The translations under genes were made by a program, and so were the position numbers. Below, piece by piece: positions 28,033 through 36,247 of a stretch of 38,600 nt of DNA (position 1 is its first letter; each line of letters begins with the position of its first letter). The DNA comes from an uncultured Pelagibacteraceae bacterium. GTDB taxonomy: Bacteria; Pseudomonadota; Alphaproteobacteria; Pelagibacterales; Pelagibacteraceae. The notes beneath the pieces were generated by a model. It saw nothing but the letters and a program-made list of their open reading frames with translations. It was not told the DNA's origin and searched no databases. The stretch covers positions 1 through 38,600 of the forward strand of contig CACBHY010000007.1 in the NCBI GenBank assembly GCA_902539165.1. Direction: 5' to 3'.

Positions 28033-28983
28033 TTAACTTAAATTTTTATAAAATAGTGATGTTTTTTTGATAATAAAATTATTTACTAGTGGTGAATTTT
28101 CAGCAACAACCCTCATTTCATTGTAATTACCATTGCAATGTAAGGCTAGGTTGCATCCTGCTTCAAAACTTTTAATTGTATTAGTAATTAAATCGTATTT
28201 TAAACTCTTCATTGATAAATCATCAGAAATTAAAACATTTTTAAACCCTATTTTTTTACGAATAATATTTATAATTTTTTTGGAATGCGTTGCAGTGTTA
28301 AGTGGATCAATTTTTTTATAAATAATGTGGGCAGTCATTGCGAATAAACTATCTTTATTCTTAAAAGGAAAAAAGTCATTTTTAATAAGGTAATTGATGG
28401 TTTTATCAACAACTGGTGTAAAATTATGGCTATCAACTTTAGCAAGACCGTGTCCTGGAATATGCTTAATTACAGTAGCTATTGAGTTTTGATTGAATAA
28501 ATCAATACAAATATCACCTACCTTTGAAACAATTTTCTTATTTTCTGAGAACGATCTATCACCAATAATATTACTCGCCCCTTTAATTCTAAGATCCAGT
28601 ACCGGTAGTGTATTAATATTTACACCTATTTGTTTTAGAAGATATGAAGATTTATCAATAAATAATTTATAAATAATATTAAATTTTCTTTTATCTTGGA
28701 CATATAATTTTCCAAAATATTCACCTGTCAAATTATCAAAAGTAATAATATTTTTTAACCTATTCACTCTGCCTCCTTCTTGGTCAATCAAAATAGGATA
28801 GTGTGGATCTTTAAATAGCTTCCTGATGCTATCTGTTAATAGTTTGGTCTGGTTTACAGATTTAATATTTCTTGAAAACAATATTATTCCCCAAGGTTTT
28901 TGTTTTTTCAAAAATTTCACTTCACTAGTTGTTAATTTCAGTGATTTAATACCCGTAATAAAGGCTTTTCTTTTACTTATCAT
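28033..28983 (-). CDS. nagZ: Beta-N-acetylhexosaminidase NagZ (GH3)
   Basis: A 316-aa cytoplasmic glycosidase of family GH3 that removes GlcNAc from anhydromuropeptides during cell-wall recycling. PILIDQEGGRVNRL, the KHIPGHG motif at 173-179 with DSH after it (general acid/base His-Asp pair), and ISDDLSM with the nucleophile Asp near 254 are intact. It overlaps the upstream 87-aa membrane-protein gene by 11 bp. It complements the lytic transglycosylase seen at 6389-7393. Confidence 0.93.
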   Translation of the reverse strand: MISKRKAFITGIKSLKLTTSEVKFLKKQKPWGIILFSRNIKSVNQTKLLTDSIRKLFKDPHYPILIDQEGGRVNRLKNIITFDNLTGEYFGKLYVQDKRKFNIIYKLFIDKSSYLLKQIGVNINTLPVLDLRIKGASNIIGDRSFSENKKIVSKVGDICIDLFNQNSIATVIKHIPGHGLAKVDSHNFTPVVDKTINYLIKNDFFPFKNKDSLFAMTAHIIYKKIDPLNTATHSKKIINIIRKKIGFKNVLISDDLSMKSLKYDLITNTIKSFEAGCNLALHCNGNYNEMRVVAENSPLVNNFIIKKTSLFYKNLS

Positions 28984-29236
28984 TTTCTAAAAGTTTCCAG
29001 AAATTAAACTTTTTTTTCTTATCTTTATTTGTTTGTTTTACATACTCAATAATGTCTTGGGTGTCATTTTCTAATATAGGTAAGTTTTCTGAATACTGTT
29101 TTATCTTCTCATCATTATTTTTATAGGAACGATAAGAATTTTTTAAATTTTCATCGGAAAAATAGTATCTGCCAGTAAAAAAAATAAATACTGAGATAAC
29201 AATTATAAAAATTAAATATTTGATTTCTTTTAACAT
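28973..29236 (-). CDS. 87-aa single-pass membrane protein of unknown function
   Basis: Not recognised by sequence. One N-terminal helix (about 5-22, YLIFIIVISVFIFFTG) precedes a highly charged Lys/Asp/Glu-rich tail ending KKKFNFWKLLENDK. In many alphaproteobacteria the slot between argS and nagZ holds a SPOR-domain protein with an N-terminal membrane anchor. This one would retain the anchor but has no SPOR domain. Its start shares one base with the argS stop region and its end overlaps nagZ by 11 bp, so it is surely within the operon. Confidence 0.75.
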   Translation of the reverse strand: MLKEIKYLIFIIVISVFIFFTGRYYFSDENLKNSYRSYKNNDEKIKQYSENLPILENDTQDIIEYVKQTNKDKKKKFNFWKLLENDK

Positions 29237-30966
29237 TACATTTTGGATGGAGTATCAACACCAACAATATCCATACCAGATTTTATTACATTAGAAATAA
29301 CTTTTAAAAATACCAACTTATCTAATGGAACTTCTTTTTGTTCATTTATAAATCGTTTTTCTGGTTTTTGTTTTCCAAGGTTCCAATATGAGTGAAATTC
29401 TGAGGCTAACTCATATAGATAAACAGGAATTCTATGTGGTTCAAGTTTTGTACTTGATATATCAATACACTTTGGCCACTCAGATAATTTTTTTAAAATT
29501 TTAATTTCTTCTTCAGAATATTCAAAATTAAAATTATTAGTTTCAATTTTTTTATTTAAATCTTTATTAATATGTCTGAATACAGATGAAATTCGTGCAT
29601 AGCAATATTGTACATAATACAATGGATTATCTTTTGACTTTTCTTTTACTGCATCAAAATCAAAATCGAGTTCTGCGTCACTGCTTCTATTCAACATAAT
29701 AAATCGAGTAGCATCTTTGCCAACTTCTTCTATAAGATCATCAACAGTAATATAGTCTCCTTTTCTTTTAGACATTTTAAAAGGTTTATTGTCTTTTATA
29801 AGTTTTACTAACTGACTTATTTTACAAATTAATTTATCTTTTTTTCCAGAGAGGGCTTCAACTGATGATGAAATTCTTTTTATGTAACCAGCATGATCTG
29901 CACCTAGTATATTAATCAAATAATCAAATTTCCTATCAACTTTATTTTTATGATAAGCAACATCGCTTGCAAAATATGTCCATGATCCATCTGATTTTTG
30001 GAGAGCACGGTCTTTATCATCACCAAAATCTGTAGATTTAAACAGTAATTGCTCACGTTCTACCCAATTATTATTGTCCTCACCTTCTGGTGCTTTGATT
30101 TTACCTTTATAAACAAATTTATTTTTTTTTAAAAATTGAACAACATTTTCAACTTCTTTGTCTAAAACAATTTTTTTTTCACTTACAAAATTGTCATGAT
30201 TTATACCAAGGCTTTTAAGATTTTTTTTAATTAGCAGTAATGCCTGTTTAATTGATAGTTCGGTTAATTCCTCACTAATTTCATCATAATTATCAAAATT
30301 CAAATTGGAGTTGGAGGATATATTTTTTGCAAAATCTATTAAATAATCACCGGGATATAGATCAGCATTATCAGATGGAAAAGTTTCTTTATGAGTTATT
30401 TCACGTATTCGAAAATATACTGATTTTGCAAAATTAATGATTTGATTGCCATAGTCATTTACATAGTATTCTTTAGTAACTTTATGATTGTTGAAGGTTA
30501 ATATATTTGAAATAACATCCCCAAGTATTGCGCCACGACAATGTCCAACATGTAATGGTCCTGTTGGATTTGCAGAAACAAATTCCACAAGATAATTATT
30601 TTTTTTTTCTTTTTGATTTATTCCAAAAGTTTTAGAATTTTCACTGATTTCTTTTGTAAAAATTGCCCAGAATGATTTCTTAAACTTGATATTAATAAAA
30701 CCAGGCTTTGCAATAGTTACTGTTTCAATTAATTTATCTTTATCTTTTAATATAGGTGCAAGTTGCTCTGCTAGTTCAATAGGTGGTTTATTATTAATTT
30801 TAGATAAAACCATTGCAACATTTGTTGAGATGTCACAATTAAATTTTTGCGGGGGTATTTCAGCATTTATTCCATTAAAATTATCAGGAACAATTATTTT
30901 ATTATCTTTTTGAAGTTCACTAAGTATTGATTTTATTTTTTCTAGATAAATTTCAAATATATTCAT
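29236..30966 (-). CDS. argS: Arginyl-tRNA synthetase
   Basis: A 576-aa class I synthetase. The N-terminal Add-1 domain is followed by SANPTGPLHVGHCRGA with HIGH as H139-V-G-H142. The KMSKS loop reads KMSKRKG from K397. LGADHAGYIKR and the C-terminal DALR helical bundle (QYCYARISSVFRH) are present. It overlaps dgt by 4 bp. Confidence 0.97.
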   Translation of the reverse strand: MNIFEIYLEKIKSILSELQKDNKIIVPDNFNGINAEIPPQKFNCDISTNVAMVLSKINNKPPIELAEQLAPILKDKDKLIETVTIAKPGFINIKFKKSFWAIFTKEISENSKTFGINQKEKKNNYLVEFVSANPTGPLHVGHCRGAILGDVISNILTFNNHKVTKEYYVNDYGNQIINFAKSVYFRIREITHKETFPSDNADLYPGDYLIDFAKNISSNSNLNFDNYDEISEELTELSIKQALLLIKKNLKSLGINHDNFVSEKKIVLDKEVENVVQFLKKNKFVYKGKIKAPEGEDNNNWVEREQLLFKSTDFGDDKDRALQKSDGSWTYFASDVAYHKNKVDRKFDYLINILGADHAGYIKRISSSVEALSGKKDKLICKISQLVKLIKDNKPFKMSKRKGDYITVDDLIEEVGKDATRFIMLNRSSDAELDFDFDAVKEKSKDNPLYYVQYCYARISSVFRHINKDLNKKIETNNFNFEYSEEEIKILKKLSEWPKCIDISSTKLEPHRIPVYLYELASEFHSYWNLGKQKPEKRFINEQKEVPLDKLVFLKVISNVIKSGMDIVGVDTPSKM

Positions 30967-32081
30967 TTATTTGCATTATAAAGGTTTATTGCATAACGAT
31001 CAGTCATGCCAGAAATAAAGTCTGAGATAGCTCTATATTTATCTTTAGTCAATTGTTCTTTTGTAAGAAACTTTCTAGGGGAAGATTGAATTATCTTAAA
31101 TAATTTTTTAATAATTTTTTTACCTCTTAGATTTTTTCTTAAAACAGATTTATTATCATACATATTAGATCTTAAAAATAATTTAATTTCTTTTTCTGAA
31201 CTTTGAATATTTTTAGAGAAGCAAACTATTAACTCATTTGATTTTGCAATATCTTTATAAGATTTTATTTTAAATCTCTTTAAATTTTTTTGTGTGTTGG
31301 TGATTAAGTCTTTAATCATTAGATCAATTGAGTCTCTTACTATTTGATTAATTGCTATTTTATAATTTTTTTTATTAATCTTTTTTTTATAATTTACGTA
31401 AATGTTTTTAAGAAAATTAATCTCACATAGCTCTTCTAGCTTAAAAAGATTAGCTTTAATTCCATCTTGAATATCATGATTATTATAGGCTATATCGTCT
31501 GAAATAGCTGAAATTTGTGCTTCTAATGATGGAAAAGTATTAAATTTAATTTTTTTTTTAAATACTTTTGATCCAATAAGTTTATTGATTGTGGTTAATT
31601 CATTAATTGGTCCATTATGTTTTAAAAGTCCCTCTAAGGTTTCAATAGTAAGATTTAATCCTTTAAATTTTAAATATTTATTTTCTAAAAACATAACAAT
31701 TCTCAAAGTTTGTAGATTATGATCAAAACCACCGTGATTATCCATACATTCATGTAAAGCGTCCTCTCCAGCATGTCCAAATGGTGTATGGCCTAAGTCA
31801 TGAGCTAAGCTTAAGGTTTCAGCCAAATCTTCATTAAGGTTTAAATACTTTGAGATCGATCTTGCTATTTGGGCCACTTCAATTGAATGAGTTATTCTAG
31901 TTCTAAAATGATCACCTTCAGTGTTTACAAAAACTTGAGTCTTATGTTTTAGTCTTCGAAACGACGCACTGTGAATGATTCTATCTCTATCTCTTTGAAA
32001 AGGTGATCGATACTTAGAGTTAGCTTCTTTATTAAGTCTGCCTTTACTTTTAAATACGCCTAACAAAGTGTCTTTTTTCAT
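30963..32081 (-). CDS. dgt: dGTP triphosphohydrolase-like HD protein
   Basis: A 372-aa HD-superfamily enzyme predicted to hydrolyse dNTPs to nucleoside and triphosphate. RDRDRIIHSASFRRLKHKTQVF is diagnostic, metal ligands come from H65 (THSIEVAQIAR) and H94-D95 (LAHDLGHTPFGHAGED), with a later SDDIAYNNHD Asp. The precise substrate preference is not readable. This is the first gene of the minus-strand run through secF, and it diverges from erpA across 50 bp. Confidence 0.92.
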   Translation of the reverse strand: MKKDTLLGVFKSKGRLNKEANSKYRSPFQRDRDRIIHSASFRRLKHKTQVFVNTEGDHFRTRITHSIEVAQIARSISKYLNLNEDLAETLSLAHDLGHTPFGHAGEDALHECMDNHGGFDHNLQTLRIVMFLENKYLKFKGLNLTIETLEGLLKHNGPINELTTINKLIGSKVFKKKIKFNTFPSLEAQISAISDDIAYNNHDIQDGIKANLFKLEELCEINFLKNIYVNYKKKINKKNYKIAINQIVRDSIDLMIKDLITNTQKNLKRFKIKSYKDIAKSNELIVCFSKNIQSSEKEIKLFLRSNMYDNKSVLRKNLRGKKIIKKLFKIIQSSPRKFLTKEQLTKDKYRAISDFISGMTDRYAINLYNANK

Positions 32082-32131
32082 CCTTTAATTTAAATAATTA
32101 AGTATTATATTAGTAATATCAGTGTTCAGTC

Positions 32132-32449
32132 ATGATTAAAGAAATTAAATTTACGGATAATGCTTTAAAACAAATAGAAAATTTATTGTCTAAAAAAGAC
32201 GAAGGTTCTTTTTTTAGAATCGCTATTAAAGGTGGTGGTTGTTCTGGTTTTCAATATGAATTTACTTTTGATAAATCGAAACAAGCTGACGATCTTAATT
32301 ATCAAAATATTTTAATTGATAAGGCATCTGCTGACTTATTAAAAGGATCTGAAGTTGATTATGTATCTGAATTAATTGGTGAGTCTTTTAAAATTTCCAA
32401 CCCTCAAACAAAATCTTCTTGTGGGTGTGGAGTTTCATTCTCTCTTTAA
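32132..32449 (+). CDS. erpA: Iron-sulfur cluster insertion protein (HesB/IscA/ErpA type)
   Basis: A 105-aa A-type carrier that delivers Fe-S clusters to apoproteins. The three conserved cysteines are C37 (GGGCSGFQY), C97 and C99 (SSCGCGVSF). Length matches ErpA. The stop codon overlaps the xthA start (TAATG), so the two are coupled. In alphaproteobacteria the dgt/erpA/xthA/argS neighbourhood is common. Confidence 0.93.
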   Translation: MIKEIKFTDNALKQIENLLSKKDEGSFFRIAIKGGGCSGFQYEFTFDKSKQADDLNYQNILIDKASADLLKGSEVDYVSELIGESFKISNPQTKSSCGCGVSFSL

Positions 32450-33225
32450 TGCTCATCTCATCGTGGAATGTTAATTCTGTTAGAGCAAGAATAGAAAATA
32501 TCAAAAGCTATCTACTAAAATATAAACCAGATATTTTAATGATGCAGGAAATAAAAACTGAGGATATTAATTTCCCTTATGATGACTTTTCATCAATGGA
32601 TTATGAAAGTCATGTATTTGGTCAAAAAAGCTATAATGGTGTAGCAATTATTTCAAAAAAAAAACTAACTAATATTAGAACAGATTTAATTAAGGATAAA
32701 TTAAAACAATCGAGAATTATTTCTGCTGAAGTTGAATATAAAAAAAAAGCTATTCAATTAATAAACATTTATACTCCAAATGGAAATCCGGTTGATTCAG
32801 AAAAATATGATTACAAAAAAAATTGGATGGATCAATTAATTAAACAATTAAAATCCTTATCAAAGAAAAATTCTAATATAATACTTGCTGGAGATTTTAA
32901 TGTTATTCCTGCTGCAGAAGATGTTTATAATGTGAAAAGTTTTGAAGATGATGCTTTGTATCGACTTGAAATAAGAAAAAAATTTAGAGAAATGTTAAAT
33001 CTTGGATTTAGTGATGTTTACCGACATTTTAATGAAGATAAAGAAGGCTATACCTTTTGGGATTATATGAGAGGTGCATGGCAAAAAAATAATGGGATGA
33101 GAATTGATCACTTTTTAGTATCAAGCTCAATAATTGATAATATTAAAGGTATTAATATAAATAAAGATCCTCGTGGAAGAGAAAAACCTTCGGATCACAC
33201 TCCAATTGAGATTAACTTAGCTTAA
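32449..33225 (+). CDS. xthA: Exodeoxyribonuclease III / AP endonuclease
   Basis: A 258-aa exonuclease-endonuclease-phosphatase family enzyme that cuts at abasic sites. SSWNVNSVRAR (Asn near 7), MMQE (E34), GDFN (D149, N151) and the catalytic SDH (D249-H250) are intact, together with FWDYMRGAWQKNNGMRIDHFLVS. The start is placed at ATG 32449-32451, which overlaps the erpA stop as TAATG and matches the family N-terminus; a longer upstream frame adds 10 unsupported residues. It converges on the Ldh2 gene with a 9-bp overlap. Confidence 0.96.
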   Translation: MLISSWNVNSVRARIENIKSYLLKYKPDILMMQEIKTEDINFPYDDFSSMDYESHVFGQKSYNGVAIISKKKLTNIRTDLIKDKLKQSRIISAEVEYKKKAIQLINIYTPNGNPVDSEKYDYKKNWMDQLIKQLKSLSKKNSNIILAGDFNVIPAAEDVYNVKSFEDDALYRLEIRKKFREMLNLGFSDVYRHFNEDKEGYTFWDYMRGAWQKNNGMRIDHFLVSSSIIDNIKGININKDPRGREKPSDHTPIEINLA

Positions 33226-34215
33226 AGATTTAATTTTATTAACCAATTCCTCGTTAATATTTCTTGGACTTTTGTCTAATCTATTTTTATGTCTTCTCTC
33301 ACCTGGAAGTCTTACTTCACCCATAGACTTCATTTTATCAAAAAACTCATCTGCATGTTTTTGCCAGTCTGTTCCTGATGTTTTATCTGGACTAATTGCT
33401 AAAATAAATTCACCCCCACTTGGAGGACCACCATCATTGTTATCTTTAGCAGCTGTTTCAAAACTAAAATTATCACCAACGAGAGCACCAGCTAATAATT
33501 CTACCATCATAGCAATTGCAGAACCTTTGTAGCCACCAAAAGGAAGCAACACTCCACCATCAGCTATTTGTCCTGGATCAGTAGTTTCTTTTCCATCTTT
33601 AGTAAGTCCTGTTCCTAATGGAACTTTGTGCCCTTCTCTTTTAGCGACTTGTACTTCCCCCATAGCCATTGAAGCTGTTGCCATATCATAAACTACAGGT
33701 GTCTTTCCAGGTCTAGGCCATGCAAATGAAATTGGGTTTGTTCCAAAAAGAGGTTTAATTGCACCAGCAGGTGCAACAGCAGGCTTATAAGAAGTACACG
33801 CAAAAGCAACCAAACCATCTTCAGCTAATTTTTCTGTTTCAGGCCACATAGCAGCCATATGATGAGAATTATTTATTGCTAAGACAGCAACACCGTTTTC
33901 TTTAGCAGCTTTACTTAACTCTGGTAAGCTTTTATTTAATACCACAGGAGCTAAACAATTATTTCCTGCAACTTTAATCACAGATGGTGATATTTTTTTA
34001 ATTTCAGGTTTTCCTTTACCATTTATTTTTCCACTTTTTAATCCTGAAACATAAGCTGGTAATCTAAATAAACCATGAGAGAGCGAACCATCTCTTTCTG
34101 CATTTGTAATTAATTCTGAAAGTATTGATGCTGTATCTTCATCACATCCATTTGCTAAGAGAGTTTTTTTCGCTAAGTTATTAATTTCGTCTAGGGTTAA
34201 TGAAACAGTGTTCAT
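33217..34215 (-). CDS. Ldh2/DpkA-family NAD(P)H-dependent oxidoreductase
   Basis: A 332-aa member of the malate/L-sulfolactate/ureidoglycolate dehydrogenase-like family (Ldh2), not related to classical MDH/LDH. LTLDEINNLAKKTLLANGCDE, ERDGSLSHGLFRLP, the catalytic-His segment NNSHHMAAMWP and the FGTNPISFAWPRP segment are family motifs, and LLPFGGYKGSAIAMMVELLAGAL forms the C-terminal signature. The family also includes delta1-piperideine-2-carboxylate reductases; the substrate cannot be told. The start overlaps the zur stop by 4 bp, so it is the last gene of the znuCB-zur operon. Confidence 0.85.
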   Translation of the reverse strand: MNTVSLTLDEINNLAKKTLLANGCDEDTASILSELITNAERDGSLSHGLFRLPAYVSGLKSGKINGKGKPEIKKISPSVIKVAGNNCLAPVVLNKSLPELSKAAKENGVAVLAINNSHHMAAMWPETEKLAEDGLVAFACTSYKPAVAPAGAIKPLFGTNPISFAWPRPGKTPVVYDMATASMAMGEVQVAKREGHKVPLGTGLTKDGKETTDPGQIADGGVLLPFGGYKGSAIAMMVELLAGALVGDNFSFETAAKDNNDGGPPSGGEFILAISPDKTSGTDWQKHADEFFDKMKSMGEVRLPGERRHKNRLDKSPRNINEELVNKIKSLS

Positions 34216-34613
34216 TCTTTTGATTTACATTTCTTACATAAACCAAAAAATTCTAAATTGTATTTACTGTATTTCATTCCTGCTTCATCAGTAAAGTTTG
34301 ATAAATATTTTGATAGTTTAGTGTTACTTATTTCAGAAACTTTTTCACAACTTTCACAAATTGAAAATGCTGTAGCCTTAGAAATTTGGCAACTAGAATT
34401 CTGACATGCGATGAAGGCATTTCTACTTTCAATTTTGTGGATTTTACCTATTTCAACTAATTTATCTAATGCTCTATAAACTTGTAGAGGCGCATTGATA
34501 CCTTTTTTCTGTACATTAAAAAGAATTGAATATGCTTTTAACGGCTCATGAGATTTATCAATTAAATCAAAAATAATTTTTTGGTTTTTTGAAAGATTAT
34601 GTTGTTTTTCCAT
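34212..34613 (-). CDS. zur: Fur-family zinc uptake regulator Zur
   Basis: A 133-aa Fur-family repressor. The N-terminal winged helix (about 1-60, with APLQVYRALDKLVEIGKIHKIES) binds DNA. Two CxxC pairs, C86/C89 and C126/C129, form the usual structural zinc site, and C70 and C75 lie where regulatory-site ligands occur. Assignment to Zur over Fur rests on its place directly after znuC-znuB and on Zur-box-like palindromes upstream of znuC. It may thus repress its own operon. Confidence 0.88.
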   Translation of the reverse strand: MEKQHNLSKNQKIIFDLIDKSHEPLKAYSILFNVQKKGINAPLQVYRALDKLVEIGKIHKIESRNAFIACQNSSCQISKATAFSICESCEKVSEISNTKLSKYLSNFTDEAGMKYSKYNLEFFGLCKKCKSKE

Positions 34614-34626
34614 TTTAAATTTCTAC

Positions 34627-35430
34627 TTAGTTTTTTAATTTAATCGATTGTTTAATTTTAAACAAAGATAATATGAACAATATCAACGCCGCTGCAATAA
34701 TTGAAGGTCCGGAAGATGTATTAAATTCTAATGAAGAATATAGTCCTAAGATAACAGATAATAGGCCCCCAATTATAGAAAATAGAACCATTTTCTGAGG
34801 ACTATCAGAGATATTTCTAGCCATTGCAGCAGGGATAATTAACATTCCTGTAATCAATAATAATCCAACCATTTTGATAGAAATAGCAATTACCGCTGCC
34901 ATTAATATTGTGAAAATAGCCTTTGCTCTATCAGGGTTTAATCCCTCTGCCTCAGCTAATTCATAATTAACAGTTGATGCAAGCAAAGGTTTCCAAATTA
35001 ATTTAAGTACAATTAAAATTAATGCTCCGCCTGTCCAAATTACAAGTAAATCATCGGTCGTTACCGCTAAAATATCACCAAATAATAAACCCATAATATC
35101 AAATCTTATAAATGTTAAGAAACCAATAACTACTAATCCAACGGCTAATGATGAATGAGCTAAAAGACCTAGCAATGCATCACCTGGAAGATTAGTTTTT
35201 TTTTGAAGCTGAATTAATATTAGTGCAATAACTGATGAAATTAAAAATACTGAAATAGCGATGTTTAAATCAAATGTGTAAGCCATTGTAACTCCAAGAA
35301 GAGCTGAGTGAGAAAGCGTATCTCCAAAATAAGACAATCTTCTCCACACAACAAAACATCCAAGTGGACCAGTTACAAATGCTATTCCAATACCTGCAAC
35401 TAGCGCTCTTATAAAAAAATCATCAAACAT
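34627..35430 (-). CDS. znuB: Zinc ABC transporter permease ZnuB
   Basis: A 267-aa permease of the metal ABC-3 family with about eight helices. FVVWRRLSYFGDTLSHSALLGV is the diagnostic N-terminal motif, and LLITGMLIIPAAMARNIS lies in the second half. It pairs with ZnuC (ATPase) and ZnuA (binding protein) for high-affinity zinc import. The start shares one base with the znuC stop (TAATG type). Confidence 0.95.
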   Translation of the reverse strand: MFDDFFIRALVAGIGIAFVTGPLGCFVVWRRLSYFGDTLSHSALLGVTMAYTFDLNIAISVFLISSVIALILIQLQKKTNLPGDALLGLLAHSSLAVGLVVIGFLTFIRFDIMGLLFGDILAVTTDDLLVIWTGGALILIVLKLIWKPLLASTVNYELAEAEGLNPDRAKAIFTILMAAVIAISIKMVGLLLITGMLIIPAAMARNISDSPQKMVLFSIIGGLLSVILGLYSSLEFNTSSGPSIIAAALILFILSLFKIKQSIKLKN

Positions 35431-36176
35431 TAATTTTTCTTGATTTCCCCTTCATCGGAATGAACATGATCATGCTTATGTTCGTATGTTGTTAAAATTT
35501 GAGAAGCTTTTTCACCAAACAAAGCTTTATATTCATTATTTTTTGCTACATCTATTGGTGAGCCTGAACAACAAACATGACCATTTAAACAAACTACGTG
35601 ATCAGTTGCTTTCATCACCATATGCAGATCATGAGAGATTAATAATATTCCACAATTTAAAGTATCAGATATTTTTTTAATTAATTCATACAAAGCAATC
35701 TCACCTGTATAATCAACTCCCTGCACTGGTTCATCTAACACTAATAATTCTGGTTTTTTAGAAATTGCTCTTGCAATTAAAACTCTTTGAAATTCTCCAC
35801 CTGATAAACTACCTAAATTTTTGTTTTTAAGATGAATTACGCCTGTTAATGATAATGCTTCATCAATAGCACTATCTTCTATAGTTTCTGTTAAAAGCAT
35901 AAAATCATAAACTCTAATAGGTAAAGTCCAATCAATTGAAATTTTTTGGGGAACATAACTAACTTTGGTTGTATATTTTTCAACAGTCCCCTCAATATTT
36001 TTATAAATTCCTAAAGCAATTTTAGCAGTGGTACTTTTACCAGAACCATTTGGTCCGATGAGAGTTACAATTTTACCTTTTTCAACCGTAAGAGAAACAC
36101 CTTCCACTAACCATTTTTCGCTTTGACGAAAACCAGCATTATTTAATTTAACTAAAATATTATTATTAGAATTCAT
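35430..36176 (-). CDS. znuC: Zinc ABC transporter ATPase ZnuC
   Basis: A 248-aa ABC ATPase: Walker A GPNGSGKST at 41-49, signature LSGGEFQRVLIARA, Walker B LLVLDEPVQGVD, and switch His in LISHDLHMV. A short C-terminal tail with four histidines alternating with other residues (233-239, HKHDHVH) could hold zinc. It is first in znuC-znuB-zur-Ldh2 and diverges from znuA over 71 bp with Zur boxes. Confidence 0.95.
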   Translation of the reverse strand: MNSNNNILVKLNNAGFRQSEKWLVEGVSLTVEKGKIVTLIGPNGSGKSTTAKIALGIYKNIEGTVEKYTTKVSYVPQKISIDWTLPIRVYDFMLLTETIEDSAIDEALSLTGVIHLKNKNLGSLSGGEFQRVLIARAISKKPELLVLDEPVQGVDYTGEIALYELIKKISDTLNCGILLISHDLHMVMKATDHVVCLNGHVCCSGSPIDVAKNNEYKALFGEKASQILTTYEHKHDHVHSDEGEIKKN

Positions 36177-36183
36177 TTAACCC

Positions 36184-36212
36184 TTGACTTGTAAATGTTA
36201 TATTATTACATA
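36184..36212 (+). promoter_or_regulatory. Predicted znuA promoter
   Basis: TTGACT (-35, 36184-36189) and TACATA (-10, 36207-36212) are 17 bp apart, with transcription expected near 36219 and the znuA ATG at 36248. The first Zur-box-like palindrome fills the spacer, so bound Zur would block polymerase. The -10 match is weak. Confidence 0.4.
36195..36211. promoter_or_regulatory. Zur-box-like palindrome 1
   Basis: ATGTTATATTATTACAT is a 17-bp palindrome centred on 36203 with one mismatched pair. It resembles the proteobacterial Zur consensus TGTTATANTATAACA. It lies 18 bp (centre to centre) from box 2. Confidence 0.65.
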
Positions 36213-36233
36213 GTGTTATATTATAACAAGCAA
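36205..36233 (-). promoter_or_regulatory. Predicted znuC promoter
   Basis: On the minus strand TTGCTT (-35, 36228-36233) and TGTAAT (-10, 36205-36210) are exactly 17 bp apart. Zur box 2 occupies the spacer. The expected start site is near 36198, about 20 nt before the znuC ATG. The two promoters overlap face to face. Confidence 0.5.
36214..36228. promoter_or_regulatory. Zur box 2, perfect palindrome
   Basis: TGTTATATTATAACA is a perfect 15-bp palindrome (7-bp arms around a central T at 36221) and matches the enterobacterial Zur core TGTTATANTATAACA at every defined position. It lies between zinc-uptake genes and a zur gene is in the same operon. Confidence 0.8.
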
Positions 36234-36247
36234 TTAATAGTGTATTT

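Noticed and set aside
32419..32448. Upstream start for xthA giving 10 more residues
   Set aside because: The extra residues overlap the erpA Cys motif codons in another frame and do not match the family N-terminus; ATG 32449 gives a TAATG overlap.
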